A DNA stretch of 64,000 nucleotides. Origin: Hanleya hanleyi. Taxonomy: Eukaryota; Mollusca; Polyplacophora; Lepidopleurida; Hanleyidae. The stretch covers positions 43,928-107,927 of the forward strand of contig JAVTVY010025348.1 of assembly GCA_036873755.1 (NCBI GenBank), given 5' to 3'. Shown piece by piece: positions 1 to 12,200 of this stretch. How positions within the stretch are numbered: position 1 is the first letter of the stretch; every line of letters begins with the position of its first letter. The notes below the pieces were generated by a model. It was given only the letters and a program-made list of their open reading frames with translations. It was not told the DNA's origin and searched no databases. The position numbers and the translations under genes are program-made.

Positions 1-574
1 TAAGGCCTACCATCCTAAATAAGTAATATGATGTAATTGTCTCGTTCATACATACATCTAGTATTCCTGCTGAATGACTGACAACATTCATACATCCATC
101 TACATGAATATTGCACATTCCTTAGTCCCTGTGTTATTGTGCCTATACTGTGCTTGTGATTGGGTATTAATGTCCAAACACCACTTAAGTCTCCATTGAT
201 TGATTCATTGACTGATCAAAGCAGATCAAACAAGCAGCTCTTCCCTTGTAATGGACACATACATTGTACATGTGTACCTAGGGTGCACAAACATAGCCAC
301 AGAAAGTGTGTGTTGCTTTGGTCTCAAGATGTAAAGAGAGTTCAATGTTCACAGAAAATAAGCGTGCCTATGTCTGGTGAATTCCAGTAATTTGTCAGAT
401 GCCTGTAGTTTAACAGGCAAGTGAATTACCATTAGTGGTGTGGTTCATCAAAATGTACACTATTATAAAGCATAGTCTAAAGAGGATATTGTATGTTGTT
501 TCACACATGATCTTCGGATGGTTGCAGAAAGTAATAGAAAAGGTTTGTAGCATAATCACAGTCTGCAATGTAGG

Positions 575-1480
575 GAAACTCGAGCACATATATCGTACCA
601 TGATTGGTACTGGGCACTAACTCGGAGCACATATATCGTAACGTACCACAATGGGCACTAAGCATTTACTCGGGCACATATATCGTACCATGATTGGTAC
701 TGGGCACTAACTCGGAGCACATATATATTCTACCACAATGGGCACTAAGCAGTTACTCGGGCACATATATCGTACCACGATGGGCACTGATCACTAACTC
801 GGGCAAATATATCGTACCACGATGGGCACTGATCACTAACTCGAGCACATATATCGTACCACGATGGGCACTGATCACTAACTCGAGCACATATATCGTA
901 CCATGATGGGCACTGATCACTAACTCAAGCACATATATCATACCACGATGGGCACTGATCACTAACTCGAGCACATATATCGTACCACGATGGGCACTGA
1001 TCAGTAACTCGAGCACATATATCGTACCACGATGGGCACTGATCACTAACTCGAGCACATATATCGTAGCACGATGGGCACTGAGCAGTAAAGAAAATAC
1101 ATGCATCATACCATGATGGGTGCAGAACCAACTTGAGCACGCGTTCGTACCCCGATGTGTACTGAGCACTCGCTTAGAACACTTTTATCCTACCAGGATG
1201 GGCATGGAGCTCTAACTCGAGCACATATATTGTTCCATGATGGGCACTGATCACTAACTCTAGCACATATATTGTACCACGATGGACCGGAGCACTAACT
1301 CGGACACGTATATAATATCATATCACGATAGCTACTGAGCACTAACTCGAGCACATTTATCACATCACAATGGGCACTGAGAACTAACTTGAGCACTCAC
1401 TCGAGCACATATTTCATACCATGAAGCAAACTGAGTACTAACTAGATCAAGCACATATCATACTATGATGAGCACTGAAC
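575..1480. repeat. 42-bp minisatellite, about 20 units
   Basis: The unit reads roughly ACTCGAGCACATATATCGTA plus CCACGATGGGCACTGATCACTA. The core (about 750-1080) is nearly exact at 42 bp, and both edges degenerate. Because 42 is divisible by 3, several frames stay open on both strands and give spurious 14-residue-repeat proteins. Confidence 0.92.
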
Positions 1481-2183
1481 ACAAAACTATGTTCTTGCAC
1501 TTTGTCTGACTCGAGTGAAGATTTTCATCTGTACACAAATGTCCAATTGACAGACATTTACAGGACTCCTGGGCAGAGACTGTCACCTTGTCCTTGTTAA
1601 GGCTGCTCAAAGGAGAAGATGATCGAGCAGTAAGGAGTCCCCTGTGGAATTCTTCCTTGGACCTGCCATAATTGTCTCTGTTGTTTGAGAGAAAGCCCCT
1701 GTAATCCACGGGTGCAGGCCGAGATTAGACGAGATTAGCACTACAAGATATCCCTCAATACGAATGTTGTTCTCCAGAAGCTAGAGTTCCTGTACTTCCA
1801 GATTTACCTGTGCTAACCTTTCAGACTTGATTTAACCTGGAATTTACCCTCTTGAGATTTTTTTCGTTTTTACATAACATTACCGGTTTACTTGTTACCT
1901 TCAATTTCATTCTCAGTATTACGGATTCCTTCATTTCGTGTTGTAAATATTATCCATAAAACTATCAAATGAAAAAAAAAACCCATCATGCTGGCAGTTA
2001 AGCTTATACTGTACAGTGTCTCATTGTATATTTTCAAGAAATTTGGACATTTAACTAAACCTCTCTACCTGTGTGTAAGCGGCGAGCGTAGTGAATGTTA
2101 ACTTAAATGTCTCGACAGTTTTGATGATGACAGATGTACATGAATGCAAGCCCTCGATGAAGTTACTGTGTCTAATTATATCC

Positions 2184-2509
2184 AGAGCTTTAGATTACCC
2201 CCTTGATACAACGTTGAACATTGTGCCCAAATTTGGATGTGCCAAATTATAGAGCCATAACAAAAAATATATAAAAAATAAAAACAAAAACATTTTTATT
2301 TTTATTTTTTTTATATTTTTATTGCATCGATAATCAATGTTCATGTAGATTCCTTATCAACAAGTGTTATATTTGATTCAAAGCCTACCTATTTTGCCAG
2401 AATTCGGAGAATTTGAATATTTTCACTAATTTGGGTGCGTTTCCCTGTTAAAAAAAATGTTGCCACACCGAAAAGAGGGTGTGCCCAAATTAGAGTAATC
2501 TAAAACCCG
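2184..2509. mobile_element. Miniature inverted-repeat element, family A, copy 1
   Basis: Termini GAGCTTTAGATTAC and GTAATCTAAAACCC are imperfect inverted repeats, with GTGCCCAAATT near both ends. The interior is AT-rich with poly-A/T runs and no ORF. A second copy lies at 3146-3452. Confidence 0.8.
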
Positions 2510-3145
2510 GATATCCTAAATTAATTTTTTTTAAACATCAGGTGAATGTGTAGCCCTGTGGGCCCAACATTTCAAATATATCACACCTGTGTCATTAATA
2601 CAGTATATCATCACTGTTTGTGATTCATGTCCTGTATTACAGATCCATTTTATTAATTTTGTGCAGAAATAATCTTTTCTATTGAAGTATCACATGTGGT
2701 TTACTTTCTTCATGAAGTTGAAGTAAATTTGATATACTGAAGAGATAATGAAATAATGTGATCTGTTGATGGCATATATTATTGTGCATTTGGAGTATCT
2801 GCAATAAAATTTGATGTGCTGGAGAGATAACAAACTTGATCACCGTTTGATCTGCATAATGTCTTCAAATACTCATTCTGCTGTAGTGCTATAAGAAATT
2901 GAATACAGGAAACTGTGCAGTTTTAGATTTATATCAAATGAGCTATGTTATTGAAATGAATAGGAACATGAACTTGTTTATCCTAGTGATAACTAGAAAT
3001 GGATACCTCAGCTTGCCCTGGAGTCATGTCATATCCAAGGTAACAAATACACAATACCCATTCCCCTCCCAGCTAACATCTGTCACTTCCCACCCTGTAT
3101 ATACATGTAGTGTGGGGCATTCTGGCTTCATGCATGAACAATGGA

Positions 3146-3452
3146 AGGGCTTTAGATTACTCCCTAGATACAATGTTAAAAGTTGTGCCCAAATTAGGGA
3201 GCAAACAATACATATATTTTTTTTCTGTTTTTTTTTTTTAAATATTTTTCTTGCATTGAGAGTCAATGTTCAGTTATTTTCATAGAGATTCCTGGTCAAT
3301 TAAGCCTCATATTTGAGTCAATGCCTTAGTACCTATTTTGCCAGAATTCTGAGACTTCGAATATTTTCACTAATTTGGGAGCATTTTCTTGTCTAAAAAA
3401 TATTGCTAGACCGAATAGAGAGTGTGCCCAAATTAGCGTAATCTAAAGCCCT
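3146..3452. mobile_element. Miniature inverted-repeat element, family A, copy 2
   Basis: Termini AGGGCTTTAGATTAC and GTAATCTAAAGCCCT are a clean inverted repeat. The interior follows copy 1 (TTGCCAGAATTC, ATATTTTCACTAATTTGGG). Non-autonomous. Confidence 0.85.
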
Positions 3453-4488
3453 GTATGGAAGTCCAAATTTCCAAACATTAGATTCAAAGTTTTTGGTTGA
3501 CAACCCACAGAATATGACTGTTATGATGATGCTATCTGATTGCCAGTTAAATGAAAAACCTACATGTTGCGTCTTTCAGTAACAAGCCAAATTTCCAAGA
3601 TTTTAGTAAATAATGGATATAAAAAATTCCAGATGTATGAATGAAGTGACTTTCAAGGTTGTTGATATTGATTATCTTAATTTTTATCTACATGTAAGGC
3701 TGACAATTGGGATCCCAATATTTACCAATATTTGCACTCGTGTCTGGGAACCGAAAAAAAAAACTGGTTTCATTCTTTGTTTATTTAATTTAACCATCAA
3801 CAAAGCATCATATTGACACTGCACTTTATGACATTGATTAATTAGTACAGTGGTATTGATGAAATGAAATTCATATAAGAATAAAGACTAAATCAACAAT
3901 AGATCTGACCTAGGAGTCTTTGATCCTCATTTCTGGTATAATAGACAAAGCAGTCCCCTTTGACATTGGCAAATTGACAGGGCTAACTCAAGTGATTTAT
4001 GAGTTCAACTTGTTTAACCTGTACCAATATAGTACATGACTGGTATATGTAAACAAAAATGTTATTTGCGGGAGGTAATCCACTCCATCTTATAGACATA
4101 CTAGTGCTGTTGTACAGGTGGATAAATCATTCTGGACCACCACCAGCACTGACCAACTGTAGAACCCCTCAAGCAGAGGGGATTTCAGGCAGTTCTTCTG
4201 GCTTGTACTTTTGCTTAGTGTACGATACTACCATGGTGACCGGGGGTCCGGAGGGGTATCTGCATGACTGTGGAGATCAGGGACTCACTTCACAAAGTCT
4301 TTGTAGCTTTGCGATAAAAATTATTCTTTGTGAGTGGTTGATACAATTGCGATTGTTTCAGCTGGTTTCACAAAACAGAGGCTGCAAACATATTTGCTCC
4401 TGAAAAGGCTTCTTTCTATTTGTGGAAAGGCTGTGTAATGTCTGTCCCGCTTCCCTCCTCTGATGTCTCTTTGCTGTCTTTATGTCTC

Positions 4489-5159
4489 TTAACTCTTTGC
4501 CTACGGAATAAATATTCACAACTGGCCGGAATAAATTATGCAAAAATATTAATTTCCGCATATGGTTATAATAATGGCCCTAAGATTTTTCCATGGGTAC
4601 CGTAGGTAGGGTAAACTATATATTTTTACAATCCTTATGCTTCATATAAATAAAAACTTATGATGGAAACCATTCTTGAATTGTTTGTTGTTTTTTTCAA
4701 GTCGGGAGAGAAAAAAAACACGCACAACTTACAAAGTTACGTCGCCATGCTTGGAAAACCCCTTTCATTTGCTGCATTTCATGAGGCTATCTATATATTT
4801 TTACAATCATTGATGCTTTGGTGATTCGTATAAATAAAATCTTGTATGTTGTCTAGTCAGTAGAAAACAAAAACACAACACACGACGGCCGCAGCCGCCA
4901 TCCCACACAATTATCACATGACATGACGTTATTTGGGGATTCCCGATGTAATAAACTCCAAATCGAGGCTGAAAAGAATGTAGCCAGTGATTCATATATC
5001 ATGGGACCGTTAATTGGTCAATTTTTCACTACGAGGCCGAAACAACCAATCACAGGTGTGTTTAGATAAGGCTATCTAGAAGCCGTTGACAACGGCTTTC
5101 CGGCGCAAGTTTAAGAAACGTGAGCCGCTCACAACGGCTTGCCGTAGGCAATGAGTTAA
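4489..5159. mobile_element. Inverted-repeat element with TTAA ends
   Basis: The left end TTAACTCTTTGCCTACGG mirrors the right end CCGTAGGCAATGAGTTAA. TTAA at both ends would suit a piggyBac-type target. Inside is a partial direct duplication (CTATATATTTTTACAATC near 4615 and 4792). No transposase. Confidence 0.7.
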
Positions 5160-5449
5160 TATAAACATCACAATGGTATTATGAAACATGTTAAGTTAAT
5201 AACAAATGTTGATCTAGTTCCAACACTCGAAATGACTACAGCATGTGTGACAACAGTTATACTTTCCTATGTATTCTACATAATGTAATCAATCTAATTA
5301 AAATTAAATGCTATCTGCTCCCCTATTTGGATATGTCGCTTGTTGGATCTAACCGGCTTGCAGTAACGCTAGTGTCAACCAATCCCGAGAACTCTTCATA
5401 CATGTAGTGCTTTGAAGGGAACATAATGGTAGGGTATTTTTGGTGGATC

Positions 5450-6315
5450 CAGGGCATTTCCCCCAGTGGACATTTCCCCCAGCGGACATTTCCCCCATGG
5501 ACATTTCCCCCACCCTATATTTTTAGGTTATTTTGAGGCTAATATAACATAATTTTCAAATAATTTGGCAAAAACTAAATTGTTTATATTATATATTATA
5601 TAGCACATTTTTAAACAATATAATGGATCACATAGTGATAACATATAATATTCATATACATAGTATATATTTTAACATTTTAAGAAAACATTATATCACA
5701 TAGTGGTACAATAAAAGATGTATTTTTAAACAATATAATTTTGTTCTATATATTTTTTTTTTACCTCAACTTTCACTGTAGTTCTCATCAAATGGCTTCT
5801 CTCAGCAGAGATAATCCTCACAACTTGAAAGGTGCTCAAGTTCAGAACTTCTCACACCTAACCTATTGTTTCTAAATAATAATCTTTTATTCATTCTCTG
5901 TAATCCTCACACCTACATTTTTATTCTTTTATTTTTATTTGAAGTCTGATTAAGAACCATAATACAAGGTTAATCCCTCACAACATCAATATATAATGTG
6001 CTTCCTCGTAAAACCTAATGTAAAAATTGTTATATTGTTTTAAAATATGCTATAAGATTGTATAATATGTGACTCATTTATCATAAACATATGTGGAAAT
6101 CCATATATATATATATAGAAAATAAGAAATATACAAAAAATTGATGTCATTGACAAATTATTTGAAAACTATGTTCAAGCCTCAAAATAACCTGAAAATA
6201 TAAGGTGGGGGAAATGTCCACTGGGGGAAATGTCCACTGGGGGAAATGCCCACTGGGGGAAATGTCCATGGGGGAAATGTCCGCTGGGGGAAATGTCCAC
6301 TGGGGGAAATGTCCG
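5450..6315. mobile_element. Foldback element with GACATTTCCCCCA repeat termini
   Basis: Each end carries a short tandem array of about 15-16 bp (GGACATTTCCCCCAGT or its complement): about four units at 5453-5510 and seven at 6207-6310. Inside these the arms stay inverted-repeat (AGGTTATTTTGAGGCT and AGCCTCAAAATAACCT) for another 60 bp or so. The centre is very AT-rich. No ORF beyond repeat-derived peptides. Confidence 0.88.
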
Positions 6316-8571
6316 TACCCCATTTTTGGTTGGCTCATCTTCTGATGTTGACGCACTCCCGCCAGTTTGGCACCATAATGTGGGGTAGAAATATGGACTG
6401 GTCCTTGGCATAAACCCCTCCCCAAGTTACTGCAAGTACATGTAAAGTAGTTATAATATGTGACTGTGAAGTCACATATATAAAACTGTTAAATATTCAT
6501 GATCTGGGCACTCTAACACCAAATTCAATTGAAATCAGTAAGATCCTACATAGTGACATATACGATTGGGGAGCATTGATAGGATATTCATTTATTAAGA
6601 TTGTGAAATGATATTCATTGTGTAGAGTTCAGTTTGTTATATATGTTGCAAAAAAAAAAAAAAATTATGCAGTTACAAATTGATTTTTGACAAGCTCCAA
6701 AGTAGATGAGTAATTAAAATGGACAGACTTTAGATAATAACATTTGAGTGATAGAAGAATTATTTGCATGACATGTACATGCCCCAAGTGCTATAAAATA
6801 TAAGGCACTTAAGGCTGTCCTTCAGAGACCACTGGCTTTCGAAGAAGTACATAATTTTTTAGCTGTAACTTGCATTTCATTTTTTTTCTGGAATTTTGGA
6901 CCAATGTGTGGTTAACCAAGATGGGAAAATGTTGTTGTGACGGTGTTAGTTGAACTGTCTGTATTGTTGTAATATTACATTTGGTCAGGTGTGGAAGTTT
7001 ATTATTAAATATGACAATAAGAGAGGGAGCTAGACTGTAAATATACACCACGAAAACATACCAGTAAACAGAGAAGGGTAGCCAGTGTTTGTGTTTTGAA
7101 TCAATCAGGTACGTTGTAGGACAAGTTTTATGTCCAGTGTATTCCTATTTAGACGTGTGGAAAGAATTCCAGCAATAAATATTGTTTGTCTGGCCGGAGC
7201 AATGTCAAATAGTGGACCATGAATTCCTGCATAATTTGACCACGAATGCTGAAATAATACACACATTAACATATTCGTTTACATGGACAGCCAGTGTTTC
7301 ATTGTACATGTTTATGGTGTGATGTTGTGCCGAAGTACATCCATCCATCCATGTGGTATCCACCAAGTTTAGTGGACAAATCTGCCTCAGTTTAGGGATT
7401 TTTTGTATCGTCTCCAAACACAAGTTACCTACAGATCACCTTTGAGTGGTCATCAAAGGCTAGAGTAGGCCTACTATAGTTAATACATGTATTTAAGAAG
7501 CATTCACCCAGACTAGTGTTAGAATACAAAGTACTGCACACACATGTCCTATATTTACATAGTAAAGGTGTACAGTCTTAGATAAAAGAATAAAATGGTG
7601 AGGTCATCTTATCACTGAATATCCCCAACCATGGTGTGGAATGTGTGATTAATGTGTGTAAGTGCATGTACATTGTTTGCTGTACAGTTGACATCTTTAT
7701 CATATTTGTAAGGGAGACTATCTAGTGAGATTATCGTTTCCCTGGTGAACATGACAGAAATACGCCCAATAAAATGGTCAGGTCTGAACCTGTAGTTCCC
7801 ATGTTTAATGTAATTGGTCAGAACCTGGCAGACCTCCAGTCGTCATTTGACAACAATTTCCTCTGCTTCAAACAACATCGCTCAACTGGAGCTCAGGAGG
7901 TTAACTTTTAGCATTATTTTCTGATCGTTCAGTTGAGGTGTTTCTGCATGCAGTCATTTGTGTGCTAGAATTTAATAATCTCTACAAACGATATGTGCAA
8001 TTCATTACATGTACCAGTACTTTAAGCCTTCTCTGCAACACACTCACAGCAACAAAATGATACAAGAGTTCTTCCCCTTGATTGTGTTGTCCAAAAAAAG
8101 TGTTTTCATTTTAAGAGAGCTGATGAATTCACTTGAATGTTCTTTATTGTGCAGGAGTTTTCTCATATTTTATAATGAAAATTAAATTTATCTCGACTCA
8201 ATAGTATCAGGGGTAACTGGGATATAAAAATCTTGATGTCAGTCAGATGAAACGAACATTTTATTGTGCATGCACAGGGTACAGTATGTTTTTACACAGG
8301 TGATTTTCATTTTCATGTTTTGATTTACAATTGAAGATCTTTCATTTAATTAGTGTGTTACACATACAAAAGACAAGTGCTCAGTTGATTACTATATCTG
8401 TCGGAAGTCTTTTGATGCATATTAAAATTTACTTGTTTTTGCTGGAATCAATGGTTACTAAGTGAAACTGACATGTCATCTTAATGTGGAATGAAACAAA
8501 AAATATATTACATGACAAACTGATACTAAACTAACCCTTGATATGATAGCATTTGCAATTTGTTCTGCAGG

Positions 8572-8948
8572 TGTTGAAATTAACACCTGTCCACCTGTTT
8601 CTGACAGGTACATTTTGCATGAGGCAGGTAGAAAAATAAGTTACCTGTCTCAAGTGACAGGTTGCTAAAAATTATTTATTTTGTGGTTAATTCATTTTTG
8701 CTCGAACTGAATGCAGAAACTGCCAGCAGATTAATTAATGCATTATGAATTAGACACAAATTGAACATATCAACCCTTCATGTACTTTCAATTTTTTCCA
8801 AATTTATGCAACGATTTACAAAACTCAAAAATGACATTTTTATTTTGTATCATTAGCATGTTCAGGGTACTGGTGAAAGGAGACAGGTAGAAATCATTTT
8901 TACCCGTCAGCTGAGACAGGTAGTTTTTTTTAACATTTCAACCCCTGG
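8572..8948. repeat. Dispersed ACCTGTC-rich repeat, copy 1
   Basis: A stretch with repeated ACCTGT/ACAGGT words, starting TGTTGAAATTAACACCTGTC and ending near AACATTTCAACCCCTG. A similar stretch lies at 11268-11605 with the inverted ending words. Probably a miniature transposon family; ends not defined. Confidence 0.55.
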
Positions 8949-9212
8949 TCCTGGCTCTATAACCCAGTGTTCTCGCTTCTTACAGGTCAACTGACCTGAG
9001 CATCCATCATTTCCTTGTCCATCCGCTAGTCTACATTTATATTTGTTGACTCTCACCAAGTCTGATCAGGGGCATGTGTGAGTTCAGCCACTGCATTGTT
9101 ACACATCATGACATTGTTTGTTGGTTAAGACCACACTTTGCTCAACACTTATCGGACAGGCGATCTATTCTGGATGTTTCACTGATGGTTTGTTTATCGC
9201 TGTCTTTTGTAG

Positions 9213-9282
9213 GATGTCTTGCAGCAGCTAATAGTGACAAAGATGCCGAATATTCAAGCGATCTGTCGAGAGCCGGATAAAG
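9213..9282 (+). CDS. CCDC88C: CCDC88 exon a (Hook domain)
   Basis: This exon encodes [20 protein letters not shown] and a few more residues, the last helix region of the Hook domain. It lies between an acceptor (TTTTGTAG) and a donor (GTAAGC). It starts in phase 0 and ends in phase 1. No start codon is in frame, so at least one upstream exon lies outside the window. Confidence 0.85.
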
Positions 9283-12200
9283 GTAAGCTTTGTCTCAATG
9301 TAACATGTCCATATCATGTGTCTTCTACTGCCCAGCAGTCACTCTATCAATGCCACTCACTAAAGTGGGTAAGGTGTGTTCCTTTAACATAGTCCTGTCC
9401 AGTGACCAGTCCATGTCAAATACATTGCATAGTCATCAACTGGTTCTTTAATTGGTACTATATTTTGTATTGCTTTAATGTAGTAATGGTAGACAGTTGC
9501 TGGGGAGTCAGCCAAGAGTCACGGTCAAATTGTCTGTGGACAGGTGGACGGGTCTTCGGCTAACACTATGGTATCTCCATCCCCATTATGTCTAGATGGA
9601 CGGGTCTCTGGCTAACAATATGGTCTATCCCCCCCCCCCCCCCCACACCCCCCCCCCCATAATGTCGACCTCCTGAAGTGATTAAATTATTAGATGTCTT
9701 AATTAAGTACCATATTCTGATGGTATGACCTCAAATTCTCCCAAATTCTCATGAGTCTTATCTTAATGCATGGTTGATACTACATTAAAACAGGCTAAGT
9801 TCTGTTCTCAGGAGGTCTGGTTACGAGGTCAAAGTTCACCTGTCAATCATTCTGTGACCAGACGGCCTGTTATATGTGATTATGATCATTCTCAAGTGAA
9901 TGAAGTCAGGTGTGACAGTAATTACTATATATACAGCATAGGTAAATGTCTGCAGGCTCTTCTGTCTCTGAACCCTTCATTATAGTATACATGTGTTTAA
10001 CAGGGCTATCAAATGAGGACATGTTACGAATGTATAACAGGGTTTGTACACCATCTTGAAAACCTTCAAAAGCCTTAAAAATGATAATTTAAAGAATTCA
10101 TGATTTTGAAAGACCAGACAACCCAGATTCAGTTTTGGAGTGCTGTGACCTTGACCTTAATTAGACCAAGTGACAATAGGCCGAGCTAGTTATTTGCCTA
10201 TTCTATCTTCAGTTAGTGGATTGAATGAATGGTTTGGAAGTTATAGTGCCTACAAAAATTTGTGACACAAGCATGCCTGCACACGCCACAGACATGGATT
10301 CAGGACAACCTCTTTTGGAACCTCACTGCGTCAGCCTCATAAGTGGTACATGTTGTAGGTACTGGGTTCAATCCCAGGCCGGGTCATACCAAAGACTTGA
10401 AAAATGGAACTTGTTGCTTCCTCGCTTATGTTCAGCATTAAGAGGATAGAAAAAGGACTAGTTCGCTCGGTGTCAGTATAATGTGACTGAGTGGGGTGTC
10501 CTGTCTGCCTACGGCATGATATTTCAGTGGGACAGCACTATAAAAATGGCAGCATTAGACCTGCTCTGTTACCAGTAGGTAGCACCACCCCTCCCCCTTC
10601 CCTTCCCCGTCATGATACAGCTGAAAAAATGTTGAAAGTGACGTTAAACCCTATTCACTCACTCACCCTCAAATTTGGGGATAATCTAATCTAGGTAATC
10701 CTAAAGTGGAGGTAAAAAAGGTCGTTTTGCTCAAGAACTTTTGATTCCTTAATAACCAATGCTCCAAAACTTAATGCAGATTATGATTAGTCTATCTATT
10801 GTTCCATATCCTAAAATTAATTTGCCATTTGGAGAACCAGTCAATGTCGGTTGTTTCAATAGCGTGACAAATATTTGGCCTATTAATTTTATTATGCAGA
10901 TTAGTTAGATGACAATTTTTTTTTCTACTACCATTTGATGGGGATATATATATATGTCTGTGTATGCCTCAGGAGGATTTGCTGAATTCATTATATAAAC
11001 TGATTTATTGAGTAAAAATGACCCTTTTTACCTCCGTTTTAGAGAGCGGGATTGCCCTAATCTGCTTACAGTACACATTGTTGTTTTTGATTGTAGATAC
11101 TACATATGAGGAGATAAGGAAAGTGCTGTTACTTATACTGGGATGTGCTATACAATGCGAGAAGAAGGAAATATTCATAGAGAATATCAAACTATTGGAC
11201 GTGGAGGTCCAACATGCTATTGTGGAGAATATCAAAGAGGTGAGCACATTACATTCGCTACACAATCCAGGGGTCGAAATAATCAAAATAATTTACCTGT
11301 CACAGGAGACAGGTGACTAAACAGCTTACCTGTTACCTTTAAGAATTACCTGAACATGCAGTCGTTGAAATTGTCAACTACATGTTTCAAGATTAATTAC
11401 AAAGCTACATGTTGCAAGCTACCAGTAAATGAAGGACACCTTGTTTTCAAGCACAAATTAGCAGCTGTATTGAATGAATTTTGTCAAATATATATTTTGA
11501 ACACCTAAGAAATATTATTACTTACCTGTCGCTGGAGACAGGTACTTTATTTCTCTACCTGTCTCTTTCAAAAATTACCTGTCAGTGTAACTTTTGACCT
11601 CTACAATCACAAACAAATTATCATCTGGTTGACAAGAATATAATGACTTGTCGGTCTCTCCATCAACTCAAACAATTAAACCTGGAATGGTCATCTGAAA
11701 CATTTTTGATAAACAAACAAAAAGTGAACAATATGACTAATTTGTCCTGTCCCTTATTATTATAGGAAAGTCGCAATATGTGTCATATTAAGGCGGCCAT
11801 GTAGGGGTAATCGACAGTTTCTTCTGTTTGGCCCTCATTTATCCAGATTAGCAAGGGCCAAACAAAGGACACCCCCAGTGGATTACCCCAACATTGCCGC
11901 CTTAAAACACTATTTGCAACCTTCCTATTGGAGGACCACTATATTGTTATGTCTTCAGTTTGACGGCAGATATTATACATATGAATAAGTGATCCCTTTC
12001 TATCTATCCACCCACCCAGGTGACGGATGACAGCGAGACCATTCTGTCCATAGAACCACCGGAGCAGTTAGAGATGTACGTGGAGAAGATGTTCACCCAC
12101 ATCACACGGTTGATCAGGGAGAGAGACGATTATGAAGAGGTTAGTCGAGTGATCGTCTTCAGTCTTTACCTCGAGTACACTACACTGAACTGATGAACTT

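Larger units (their letters stand above)
1..9212 (+). other. Intron upstream of first visible CCDC88 exon
   Basis: Exon a begins at a splice acceptor mid-protein, so this is intron unless an upstream Hook exon is hidden here. I looked for one and found none. It contains the 42-bp minisatellite, two related miniature elements, two inverted-repeat elements and a dispersed ACCTGTC-rich repeat. Positions about 6450-8570 show no structure I recognise. Confidence 0.6.

Noticed and set aside
753..1169. 138-residue minus-strand frame with a 14-residue repeat
   Set aside because: It is only the 42-bp minisatellite read in an open frame; no start context, splice sites or non-repeat sequence supports a gene.
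6147..6425. Minus-strand frames rich in FPPVDISP/SGHFP repeats
   Set aside because: Translation of the GGACATTTCCCCCA terminal array of a foldback element.
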